From positions 124,001-188,000 of the forward strand of contig NZ_BONZ01000006.1 of assembly GCF_016862975.1 (NCBI RefSeq): 64,000 nt of DNA, read 5' to 3'. Made by a program: the position numbers and the translations under genes. A model generated the notes under the pieces. It was not told where the DNA came from, did not search any database, and saw nothing but the letters and a program-made list of their open reading frames with translations. Shown one piece after another: positions 8,436 through 16,341 of this stretch. The stretch's first letter is position 1. The number at the start of each line of letters is the position of its first letter. This stretch comes from Rugosimonospora africana (lineage in GTDB: Bacteria; Actinomycetota; Actinomycetes; Mycobacteriales; Micromonosporaceae).

Positions 8436-10016
8436 TCACCGGAACCGCAGAGCCGTCGGGCCCTGCACCTTGGAGCCGCGCCGCTGCTTGGCCGGCATGG
8501 CGGCCAGCTTCTCGCGCAACTCGACCGCGTACGTGGCGAGCTCCTCGACCAGGTCGGGAACCGCGGCGTGCGGCGGCTGGACGTCCACCCTCAGGCCGAA
8601 CTCGACGGCCGTCTCCGCGGTCTTCGGTCCGATCACCGCGACCACCGTGCGGGTGTGCGGCTTACCGGCGATACCGACCAGGTTGCGCACCGTCGAGGAC
8701 GAGGTGAACAGCACCGCGTCGAATCCTCCGGACTTGATCGCGTCGCGGATGTCGGCCGGCGGCGGCGCGGCCCGAACGGTTCGGTACGCGGTCACGTCGT
8801 CGACCTCCCAACCGCGCTCGGTCAGGCCGGCGGCCAGGGTCTCGGTCGCGATGTCGGCGCGGGGCAGCAGCACCCGGCCGACCGGGTCGAGGATCTCGTC
8901 GTGCGGCGAGAACTCGGCGAGCAAGCCCTCGCTGGACTGCTCCCCGGCCGGAACCAGCTCGGGCTGGATGCCGAAGGCGCGCACGGCGCTGGCGGTCGCC
9001 TCACCGATGCAAGCGATCTTCACACCGCCGAAGTGCCGGGCGTCCAGGCCGTGTTCGGCGAACTTCTCCCAGACCGCGCGGACCGCGTTGACCGAGGTGA
9101 AGATCACCCACGCGTACCGGCCGTCCACCAGACCCTTGATCGCGCGTTCCATCTGCGCTGGGGTGCGGGGCGGCTCGACCGCGATCGTGGGTACCTCGCA
9201 GGGAATGGCGCCGTACGCGCGCAGTCGCTCGCTCATCACGCCTGCCTGCTCCTTGGTGCGGGGCACCAGGACCTTCCAGCCGTACAGCGGGCGGTTCTCC
9301 CACCAGCCCAGCTTGTCGCGCTGCACCGTACCGGCGCCGACGGACAGCACCACCCGGCCGCTGAAGCCGAGCGCGGCGGCCACCATGCTGTCCACGGTGG
9401 ACGTCGAGGTGTACTGCGTCTCCCCGGTGCCGTCGCCGGTGACCGCGACCGGCGTCTGCGGGTCGAGTCCGGCCGCGAGCAGTCCGTCGCGTACCGTCCC
9501 CAACTCGCCCGCCTCGACCGCGACCGCTACCGCGCCACGGCCGGCGGCGGCCGCCAGCGCCTCGAAGTCGACCGTGCTGATGTCGTCGATGTCGGCGGAG
9601 GTGCGCACGCCGGTGAGCGGGATCCCGGCGTAGGCGGCCACGCCGGCCGCCTGCCCGATCCCGGGTACCACCTCGAACGGCACCGCCGTGCGGGCGACGG
9701 CCTGGACCTCCCGGACCACGGACTCGTGTCCGAACGGGTCGCCGGCCACGAGGTGCACCGCGTGCAGGCCGGACCGGGCCGCCGACAGCAGCACCTTGGC
9801 GACGTCGCCGGAGGCGCCCTCGGCCGGCGAGAACTGCGTGTCAGGCGACGCCAGGTCGCGGATCGCCCCGAGCATGACATCGGACACGCCCCGGTCGAAC
9901 ACCACCTGGTCGGCTGAGGTCAGTGCGTCATGGGCGCGGCGAGTGAGCAGGCCAGGGTCGCCGGGGCCGGCCCCGACAAAGCTGATGTGCCCGGTGGACT
10001 TTCGGGTCCGCGTCAT
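8436..10016 (-). CDS. hemD: Bifunctional uroporphyrinogen-III C-methyltransferase / uroporphyrinogen-III synthase
   Basis: A 526-residue fusion. Residues about 1-255 are an SAM-dependent tetrapyrrole methyltransferase (GAGPGDPGLLT near the N-terminus). About 270-520 are a HemD-type synthase (VPRTKEQAGVMSERLR, FTSVNAVRAVWE, FTSSSTVRNL). The synthase closes and inverts ring D of hydroxymethylbilane; the methyltransferase part directs uroporphyrinogen III to the siroheme/cobalamin branch. Such fusions are usual in actinobacteria. The ATG overlaps the hemC stop as ATGA, and GGGAG lies 7 nt upstream. Confidence 0.93.
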   Translation of the reverse strand: MTRTRKSTGHISFVGAGPGDPGLLTRRAHDALTSADQVVFDRGVSDVMLGAIRDLASPDTQFSPAEGASGDVAKVLLSAARSGLHAVHLVAGDPFGHESVVREVQAVARTAVPFEVVPGIGQAAGVAAYAGIPLTGVRTSADIDDISTVDFEALAAAAGRGAVAVAVEAGELGTVRDGLLAAGLDPQTPVAVTGDGTGETQYTSTSTVDSMVAAALGFSGRVVLSVGAGTVQRDKLGWWENRPLYGWKVLVPRTKEQAGVMSERLRAYGAIPCEVPTIAVEPPRTPAQMERAIKGLVDGRYAWVIFTSVNAVRAVWEKFAEHGLDARHFGGVKIACIGEATASAVRAFGIQPELVPAGEQSSEGLLAEFSPHDEILDPVGRVLLPRADIATETLAAGLTERGWEVDDVTAYRTVRAAPPPADIRDAIKSGGFDAVLFTSSSTVRNLVGIAGKPHTRTVVAVIGPKTAETAVEFGLRVDVQPPHAAVPDLVEELATYAVELREKLAAMPAKQRRGSKVQGPTALRFR

Positions 10017-10963
10017 TGCTGTACTCCCAGTACTTCGTTGGCCCCCGCGTCGAGCAGTTCGTCCGCCAGCAGGCGGCCGAGCGTCGACGCGTCGGCGAGC
10101 GTTCCGGTGCGGGACAGCCGGAAGGCGACGCGCCCATCCGGACTCAGTACCGCACCGCGCAGGTAGATCTCCCCGTCCTTATCGGCGGCCGGAGCGTGAA
10201 CCGTAACCGCCGCGCCGTGCTCGACGATCTCGGCAAGACCGGCGACGGGTGCGCTGCAGCCCGCCTCGAGCGTGGCGAGCAGCGCGCGCTCGGCGTCGAC
10301 CGCGGCCCGGGTGGGGACGTGATCGAGCGCACGGAGCGCGTCGTACAAATCATGATCGTCGACCCGGCACTCGACGGCCAGCACACCCTGGGCGGGGGCC
10401 GGCAGCATCTGCCGCGGGTCGAGGATCTCGGTCACTTCGTCGGCACGCCCGAGTCGGACCACCCCGGCGTACGCCACGACGACCGCGTCGAGCTCACCGG
10501 AGGCCACCCGCCGCAACCGGCTGTCCACGTTGCCGCGGATCGGCACGGTCTCGATGGGCAGCCCGAGCGCGTGCAGCTGAGCGAGCCGGCGCACCGCGCC
10601 GGTGCCGACCCGGGCGCCGGGCGGCAGCTCGGCCAGAGTCAGTCCGTCCCGGGCGACCAACGCGTCGCGCGGGTCCTCGCGCTGCGGGGTCGCCGCGATC
10701 ACCAGGCCGTCGACCGGCGCCGTCGGCAGGTCCTTGTACGAGTGCACGGCGAGGTCGATCTCCTTGGCGCCGAGCGCGTCGCGCAGCGCGGAGACGAACA
10801 CGCCGACGCCCAGCTGGGCCACCGGCGCGGTGGACCGGTCGCCAGCGGTGCTGATCTCCACCAGCTCCACGCTTTCGCCGGACGCCCTGGACAGCGCGTC
10901 GGCGACCATGCGGGACTGGGCCACGGCAAGCGCGCTGGCCCTCGTCCCCAGCCGGATGCTCAC
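10013..10963 (-). CDS. hemC: Hydroxymethylbilane synthase (porphobilinogen deaminase)
   Basis: Polymerises four porphobilinogens into hydroxymethylbilane. At 316 residues it has the family length. The start MSIRLGTRASALAVAQS and the dipyrromethane-cofactor cysteine in EAGCSAPVAG (about residue 237) are clear. It overlaps hemA upstream and hemD downstream by 4 nt each (ATGA), so the three are translationally coupled. Confidence 0.96.
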   Translation of the reverse strand: MSIRLGTRASALAVAQSRMVADALSRASGESVELVEISTAGDRSTAPVAQLGVGVFVSALRDALGAKEIDLAVHSYKDLPTAPVDGLVIAATPQREDPRDALVARDGLTLAELPPGARVGTGAVRRLAQLHALGLPIETVPIRGNVDSRLRRVASGELDAVVVAYAGVVRLGRADEVTEILDPRQMLPAPAQGVLAVECRVDDHDLYDALRALDHVPTRAAVDAERALLATLEAGCSAPVAGLAEIVEHGAAVTVHAPAADKDGEIYLRGAVLSPDGRVAFRLSRTGTLADASTLGRLLADELLDAGANEVLGVQQ

Positions 10964-12309
10964 GAATCGACCTCCGGAACCCCGTTGACCGCGCCGGGTG
11001 AGGGCACGTCCAAGTCGAACAGCTCACGCAGCAGGGCGGCGTACCGGTCCCCACCAGGCCCGGCCGCCAGCTCCCGCACCCGCACCGTCGGCTGGTGGAG
11101 CAGGCGCTGCACGACCCGGTGGATCGTACGCGCCACATCGGCCCGTTGCTCGTCAGTCAGCTCCGGACGGCGTTGCGAAAGTCGACGCAACTCCACGGCG
11201 ACCACGTCATCTGCCCGGGACCGCAGCGCGGCAACCGTGGGCGCCACGTCAGAACTGCGCAGCCAGGCCAGGAACGCCTCGACCTCGGCGGCGACGATGC
11301 CCTCGACCGCGGCCTTGTCGGCGGACAGGCCACCGTCGGCGGACAACGACGCGCCGAGCCGTTCGATGTCGATCAACTCAACCCCGGGCAGCGCGGCGAC
11401 CTGCGGGTCAACATCTCGAGGGACAGCGAGGTCCACGATGGTCACCGGGCCGGTCACGTCCGCCGGCGTGATCACGTGGCCGGACGAGGCGGTCGCCGAG
11501 ACCACGATGTCCACGGTGGACAGATCGAGCCCGGTAACGGCGGTCGCGTCGTACAGCTCGGCGAGCCGGGCGGCGCGTTCGGCTCCCCGGCTGGTCACGT
11601 ACAGCGGATCGGCGCCGGACCGGCGCAACGTGGCCATGGCCAGCGAGCCCATCGCCCCGGCGCCCACCACGAGCGCGGAGCGGCCGGCGAGCACGCCCCG
11701 CCCCTCGACCGGCTCGGCGCCGGCCGCGTGAGAGCCAGCCGGCTCGGAGTCGGTCGCGTGGGGGCCGGCCGCGTGCGAGCTTGCGACCGCGGCCAGGTTC
11801 AGAGCGGCCGAGACCACGCTCTGGCCGGCCCGATCGATCCCGGTCTCCGCGTGCGCCCGCTTGCCGACCCGCAGCGCCTGCTGCATGAGTTCGTGCAGCA
11901 GGCGACCGGTCGCGTCGTGCTCCGCCGCCATCGCGTACGCGTCGCGAAGCTGCCCGAGGATCTGCGCCTCACCGATCACCATCGAGTCCAGCCCGGTGGT
12001 CACCCGGTACGCGTGCCGGACCGCCTCCGCGTCGTAGTGCACGTACGCGTGCGGCGCCAGGTCCGCCGGAGCCGCGCCGGCCCGGGCCGCCAGTACCGAG
12101 ACGATGTCGGTCAACCCGCCGTGGAACGCGGACACCCCGGCGTAGACCTCGACCCGGTTACAGGTCGACAGCACGAGCGCCTCGCCGATGTAGGGCTGGG
12201 CGAGGAGCTGCGCCAGTACCGGAGGCACCTCGGCCGGCGACGTGACGAGCCGTTCCAGCACGGGTACCGGCGCCGTGCGGTACGAGACGCCGACGACGAT
12301 GAGATTCAT
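10960..12309 (-). CDS. hemA: Glutamyl-tRNA reductase
   Basis: First committed enzyme of C5-pathway tetrapyrrole synthesis, reducing Glu-tRNA to glutamate-1-semialdehyde with NADPH. In this 449-residue protein the catalytic cysteine is Cys50 in STCNRVEVYAG. The NADPH motif is ALVVGAGAMG, and GEAQILGQL is a family block. Just before the NADPH domain there is an extra Ala/Gly/Ser/His segment with repeated SHAAG, which looks like a low-complexity insertion. The start overlaps the rex stop by one base (TGATG). Confidence 0.96.
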   Translation of the reverse strand: MNLIVVGVSYRTAPVPVLERLVTSPAEVPPVLAQLLAQPYIGEALVLSTCNRVEVYAGVSAFHGGLTDIVSVLAARAGAAPADLAPHAYVHYDAEAVRHAYRVTTGLDSMVIGEAQILGQLRDAYAMAAEHDATGRLLHELMQQALRVGKRAHAETGIDRAGQSVVSAALNLAAVASSHAAGPHATDSEPAGSHAAGAEPVEGRGVLAGRSALVVGAGAMGSLAMATLRRSGADPLYVTSRGAERAARLAELYDATAVTGLDLSTVDIVVSATASSGHVITPADVTGPVTIVDLAVPRDVDPQVAALPGVELIDIERLGASLSADGGLSADKAAVEGIVAAEVEAFLAWLRSSDVAPTVAALRSRADDVVAVELRRLSQRRPELTDEQRADVARTIHRVVQRLLHQPTVRVRELAAGPGGDRYAALLRELFDLDVPSPGAVNGVPEVDS

Positions 12310-13088
12310 CAGCTGATCGCCTCCGGCAAGGCCGTCAGGGTCGACTTCCGGTGCTCATGGAAGGACAGGATCTGCAGCTCGATCGCGAGGTCGACCTTGC
12401 GTACGTCCACATTCTCCGGCACGGACAGCACGCACGGCGCGAAGTTCAGAATGCTGGTCACGCCGCAGTCCACCAGGGCGTCGGCGACTGCCTGGGCGGC
12501 GTGCGCCGGCGTGGCGATCACCGCGATCGCGATGTGCTCGGTCGCGACGACCTCGGCCAGCTCGTCGATGTGCCGCACCGACAGGCCGGCGATCCGGTCG
12601 CCGACCCGGGTGGGATCCGCGTCGAAGAGGGCGGCGATGTGGAAGCCTCGGGAGCCGAACCCGCCATAGCCGGCAAGGGCCTGGCCGAGGTTACCGACGC
12701 CGACCAGGGCCACCGCCCGGTGCTGGTTGAGCCCGAGGACGTGTTCGATCTTGTCGATCAGCTGTCCGACGTCGTACCCGACCCCACGGGTGCCGTTCGA
12801 ACGCAGGTAGGACAGGTCCTTGCGCAGCTTCGCGGAGTTCACCCCGGCCGCCTGGGCCAGTTCCTCGCTGGAGACCACGTCGCCGCCGCCATCGGCCAGG
12901 ACGTGCAGCGCCCGCAGGTATTCCGGGAGCCGGGCGACGGTGGCCTCGGGCAGGTCCGGCAGCTCGGAGGCCGGCGCACCACGCTCGGGCAGTCCATGGC
13001 CCGGCGACCCGTCGGCACTCAGCCCGGCCGCCGAGCGTGCCGGCCGGGAGTCACTTCCCGCTGGCCGCTCGCTGCGCTGCTGACTCAA
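12309..13088 (-). CDS. rex: Redox-sensing transcriptional repressor Rex
   Basis: Homodimeric repressor that senses the NADH/NAD+ ratio. A winged-helix domain (SSEELAQAAGVNSAKLRKDL) is followed by a Rossmann domain with GVGNLGQALAGY. I start at the TTG at 13088, which has AGAGGA 5 nt upstream. The frame stays open to a GTG at 13148, giving a longer Pro/Ser-rich N-terminus (279 residues), but that codon has no ribosome-binding site. A Rex-type operator overlaps the promoter, so autoregulation of rex-hemACD is expected, as established in Streptomyces. Confidence 0.93.
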   Translation of the reverse strand: MSQQRSERPAGSDSRPARSAAGLSADGSPGHGLPERGAPASELPDLPEATVARLPEYLRALHVLADGGGDVVSSEELAQAAGVNSAKLRKDLSYLRSNGTRGVGYDVGQLIDKIEHVLGLNQHRAVALVGVGNLGQALAGYGGFGSRGFHIAALFDADPTRVGDRIAGLSVRHIDELAEVVATEHIAIAVIATPAHAAQAVADALVDCGVTSILNFAPCVLSVPENVDVRKVDLAIELQILSFHEHRKSTLTALPEAIS

Positions 13089-13228
13089 GTGTTCCTCTCG
13101 ATCCGGGCCGCCTGAGGGGCGCGCCGCTGTCGCGACACTGCCGGCCACCCGTCGTCCGCGTAGGTGCCTGCCGGGAACCCCACCGCGCCGACCACGGCCG
13201 ACTGTGCTAGGAGGCTCACCGCGTTTAT

Positions 13229-13257
13229 AGACTAGGCGCTCGTGAACGCGTGCACAA
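13229..13257 (-). promoter_or_regulatory. Promoter of the rex-hem operon
   Basis: On the minus strand TTGTGC (13257-13252), a 17-nt spacer and TAGTCT (13234-13229) form a good housekeeping-type promoter. The -35 box is the end of the Rex operator. Confidence 0.7.
13240..13257. promoter_or_regulatory. Rex operator (ROP)
   Basis: TCGTGAACGCGTGCACAA differs at two positions from the symmetric Rex consensus TTGTGAACGCGTTCACAA known from Streptomyces. It covers the -35 region of the rex promoter, a position that would block RNA polymerase when NADH is low. Confidence 0.85.
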
Positions 13258-13376
13258 ATCGTGATCTTGAAAGGCCGAGCCGCAGGTCAGCGCCGTGACC
13301 GGTGGGGATAACCCGACCACGGAAACGGCGGCGCGCGGGATGGGGCGTTCCGTCTCCGGTGTCTAGGTTCAATGAC

Positions 13377-14654
13377 ATGACACACCCCCGCCCCGGAAAT
13401 CCCGCCGGCCGCATGCTCCGGCAGATCGGCGCCGACTCGGCCTACGCGATCGTCGGGTTCCCCATCGCCCTGGCCGGGTTCATCGTGACCCTGCCCCTGT
13501 TTGTCCTGGGGGTCGGCACGCTGATCACCGTGGTCGGCTTCCCGATCATGGTCGGCGCGCTGTACGCCGCCCGGGGGTTCGCCGATCTCGAACGGCTGCG
13601 GCTGCCCACGGTGACCCACCGGCCCGCTCCCCGCCCCGCGTACCGCAGTGCCCCGCCAGGCTCCGGCTTCTGGCGGCGGATCTTCACCCCGCTGCGGGAC
13701 GGCCAGTCGTGGCTCGACCTGATGCACGCGATCTTCGGCTGGATCCTCTACACGGTCAGTTTCGTGTTCACCGTCACGTGGTGGGCCGGCGCACTCGGCG
13801 GCCTCAGCGCGATCATCTGGACCCAGTACATTCCGCACGGCGATACCGACCAGGACCTCAACGAGTTGCTCCACATCTCCGACACGCTGACCGCCCGGAT
13901 CGGCCTGAACACCGTGATCGGGCTGTTCTTCCTGGTCACCCTGCCCCTGGTCGTCCGGGTGGCGGCACTGGTCCCGGCGCAGTTCGGCCGGGCGCTGCTG
14001 ACCGGCATCGCCGAGGTACAGAACCGGATCAGCGGGCTGGAACAGCAGCGGGACTCGGCGGTGTCGGCCGAGGCGACCGCGCTGCGCCGGCTGGAGCGCG
14101 ACATCCACGACGGGCCGCAGCAGCGCCTGGTCCGGCTCGCCATGGACCTCGGCCGGGCCCGGCAGCAGATGAACAGCAACCCGGACGCGGCCCGCGCCAC
14201 GATCGACGAGGCGCTCGGCCAGACCCGGGAGACCCTCGACGAGCTGCGTGCCCTGTCGCGAGGCATCGCCCCACCGATCCTGTCCGACCGGGGCCTGCCC
14301 AGCGCACTGGCCGCGCTCGCCTCGCGCAGCACCGTACCGGTGGCGCTCACCGTCCCACCCAAACTCGGCCGGCTGACCCCGATCCTGGAGAACACCGCAT
14401 ACTTCCTGGTCGCCGAGTCGCTGACCAATCTGGCCAAGCACAGCCAGGCGACCAACGGCGCGGTCTACGTCTCCCACGCCAACGGGCGGCTGATCGTCGC
14501 CGTACTGGACGACGGAGTCGGCGGCGCCCACCTGTCCAAGGGCCACGGGCTGACCGGCCTGGCCGACCGGGTACGTGCGGCGGGTGGCACGCTCACCGTC
14601 GTCAGCCCGGAAGGCGGGCCGACCGAGATCCGAGCGGAGCTGCCATGCGAATAG
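13377..14654 (+). CDS. Membrane sensor histidine kinase (NarL/DesK-type)
   Basis: A 425-residue kinase. Hydrophobic segments lie at about residues 20-60 (hairpin), 112-145 and 175-200. HisKA_3 follows, with the phosphoacceptor His in RDIHDGPQQRL (about residue 244), and an HATPase_c domain with AVLDDGVGG and GHGLTGLADR. The start ATG at 13377 is preceded by TAGGTT at 13364-13369 with a 7-nt gap, suggesting a leaderless mRNA; an upstream in-frame start at 13302 would add only basic residues. Its last 10 nt overlap the response-regulator gene. The signal sensed is unknown. Confidence 0.88.
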   Translation: MTHPRPGNPAGRMLRQIGADSAYAIVGFPIALAGFIVTLPLFVLGVGTLITVVGFPIMVGALYAARGFADLERLRLPTVTHRPAPRPAYRSAPPGSGFWRRIFTPLRDGQSWLDLMHAIFGWILYTVSFVFTVTWWAGALGGLSAIIWTQYIPHGDTDQDLNELLHISDTLTARIGLNTVIGLFFLVTLPLVVRVAALVPAQFGRALLTGIAEVQNRISGLEQQRDSAVSAEATALRRLERDIHDGPQQRLVRLAMDLGRARQQMNSNPDAARATIDEALGQTRETLDELRALSRGIAPPILSDRGLPSALAALASRSTVPVALTVPPKLGRLTPILENTAYFLVAESLTNLAKHSQATNGAVYVSHANGRLIVAVLDDGVGGAHLSKGHGLTGLADRVRAAGGTLTVVSPEGGPTEIRAELPCE

Positions 14655-15286
14655 TCGTCGCGGACGATGCGGTACTGCTGCGAGAGGGCCTGGTCCGCCT
14701 CCTGGAGGAGAACGGGCACCAGGTCGTCGCGGCGGTCGGGGACGGACCATCCCTGGTGGACGCGATCGTGGAGCACCGCCCCGACGTGTCGATCGTGGAC
14801 GTACGGATGCCTCCGTCACACACCGACGAAGGGCTGCGCGCCTCAGTGTCGGCGCGCCGGCTGGTACCCCGGTCGCCGATCCTGGTCCTGTCCCAGTACG
14901 TCGAGGTCTCCTACGCGGACGACCTGCTGGCTGACCGGGTCGGGGCGATCGGGTACCTGCTGAAGGACCGGGTGGCCGAGGTCGCCGACTTCCTGGACAC
15001 GCTGGAGAGGGTGGCCGGCGGAGCCACCGTGCTCGACCCCGAGGTGGTGGCTCAGTTGGTGGTACGTCGCGGCCGGGCGCCGCTGGATTCGCTCACCCTC
15101 CGGGAGCGCGAGGTGCTGGCGCTGATGGCCGAGGGCAAGTCGAACGCGGCCATCGCCAAGACCCTGGTGGTGACCGACGGCGCGGTCGAGAAGCACGTGA
15201 AGAACATTTTCACCAAGCTCGACCTGCCGCCGGACGAGGAGCAACACCGGCGCGTCCTGGCCGTGCTGACCTACTTGCGGGGCTGA
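14645..15286 (+). CDS. LuxR/NarL-family response regulator
   Basis: 213 residues. The receiver domain has acidic residues Asp7/Asp8, the phosphoacceptor Asp52 (SIVDVRMP) and the KD motif (YLLKDRV). A C-terminal LuxR HTH follows (LTLREREVLALMAEGKSNAA). The ATG lies inside the kinase gene (10-nt overlap) with GGAG 6 nt upstream, so the pair is coupled. Targets are unknown. Confidence 0.92.
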   Translation: MRIVVADDAVLLREGLVRLLEENGHQVVAAVGDGPSLVDAIVEHRPDVSIVDVRMPPSHTDEGLRASVSARRLVPRSPILVLSQYVEVSYADDLLADRVGAIGYLLKDRVAEVADFLDTLERVAGGATVLDPEVVAQLVVRRGRAPLDSLTLREREVLALMAEGKSNAAIAKTLVVTDGAVEKHVKNIFTKLDLPPDEEQHRRVLAVLTYLRG

Positions 15287-15343
15287 CCGTGGCTCGCGAG
15301 GCTGGTCACCGCCGCGGCCGGCCAGGACACGGAACGAGCCGCA

Positions 15344-15403
15344 GCCGGCTCGGACACGGCCGGCTCGGACACGGCCGGCTCGGACACGGCCGGCTCGGAC
15401 GCG
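15344..15403. repeat. Four tandem copies of a 15-bp unit
   Basis: The unit GCCGGCTCGGACACG occurs four times (15344-15403; the last copy has one change). It lies between the convergent response-regulator and HAD genes. No protein or RNA role is evident. Confidence 0.9.
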
Positions 15404-15406
15404 GGG

Positions 15407-16042
15407 CTAACTGAGCGCCGCGAGCCGGGCTGCCTCGGCAAGCGTGTCGGCGACCGGCACGCCGACCGCCCGCAGCCGGGCCGGGTCGGTGAAGCCGCCG
15501 GTGTAGAGGACACAGCGGGCACCCACGCTCTGGGCCGCGATCGCGTCGTCCTCCGAGTCGCCGATCAGCACACAGTCGTCACCGACCAGCCCCTGCGCCC
15601 GCAGGTGAGCGACCAGGTGAGGCGCCTTGGGACCGCCGCCGACCGCATCACGGAGCCCGTCGATGCGGGCGAAGTACCGGTCGAGCCCGTACCGCGACAC
15701 GGTGGGTACCAGTTCGTGGTGGAACCACATGGACAGCAGGGACTGGGTGCCGGCCCAGGAGCTCAACGCCTCCATCGCGCCCACGGACAGCGCGCACCCC
15801 AGCAGCCCCTCGGCATATGCGACGTGGAACGTCTTGTCCAGCCGGACGAACTCCTCCTCGTCGATCACCCGCCCGAGGACGTCGCCGTAATACTGCGCGA
15901 TCGGCCGGCGGAAGTCGCGCCGGTGCTCTTCGGCGGTCACCGCCGGGCCGCCGAGTTCGGCGAGCGAGGCATTGGTAGCGGCGACGACCAGGGTCAGGTC
16001 GTCGAGCAGGGTTCCGTTCCAGTCCCAGACGAGGTGCGGCAC
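15407..16042 (-). CDS. HAD-superfamily hydrolase-like protein
   Basis: 211 residues with the HAD core. Motif I is VWDWNGTLLDD (nucleophile Asp7), then a C1-type cap, then GDSEDDAIAAQSVGARCV near the C-terminus for Mg binding. The second motif I residue, normally Asp in phosphatases (DxD), is Asn9 here, which may alter the chemistry. The GTG start at 16042 is preceded by TAGAGT with a 6-nt gap, the pattern of a leaderless mRNA. The substrate is unknown. Confidence 0.82.
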   Translation of the reverse strand: MPHLVWDWNGTLLDDLTLVVAATNASLAELGGPAVTAEEHRRDFRRPIAQYYGDVLGRVIDEEEFVRLDKTFHVAYAEGLLGCALSVGAMEALSSWAGTQSLLSMWFHHELVPTVSRYGLDRYFARIDGLRDAVGGGPKAPHLVAHLRAQGLVGDDCVLIGDSEDDAIAAQSVGARCVLYTGGFTDPARLRAVGVPVADTLAEAARLAALS

Positions 16043-16094
16043 CCGGCAACTCTAGCCGGGACCGATGGCCGGACGCCTTCGAAAAAGGCCGCCC

Positions 16095-16331
16095 TCAGCC
16101 GGCCAGGTCCCGGCGCAGCCGGGCCTCTTCCACCCGCCAGTACCCGTGTTCCTTGCCGTCCAGCAGGACCACCGGCACTCGGTCGCCGTACTCCGCCTCC
16201 AGCTCCACCTCCGACTCGACGTTGATCTCCTGCCACTGCTCCCCGGTGTCCGCCGCGATGCGCTCCAACGCCTCTTTGGCGACGTCGCAGAGGTGGCAGC
16301 CGGGTCGGGTGATCAAGGTGAGTCGAGGCAC
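16095..16331 (-). CDS. Glutaredoxin-like (DUF836-type) thiol protein
   Basis: A 78-residue thioredoxin-fold protein with the redox pair Cys12-His-Leu-Cys15 in RPGCHLC and the cis-Pro region DRVPVVLLDG. It probably reduces disulfides in the cytoplasm, perhaps with mycothiol. GTG start at 16331; TAGGTT stands 7 nt upstream and overlaps the fadD stop, so the gene may have its own leaderless promoter as well as read-through from the ligase gene. Confidence 0.85.
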   Translation of the reverse strand: MPRLTLITRPGCHLCDVAKEALERIAADTGEQWQEINVESEVELEAEYGDRVPVVLLDGKEHGYWRVEEARLRRDLAG

Positions 16332-16341
16332 GGAACCAAAC

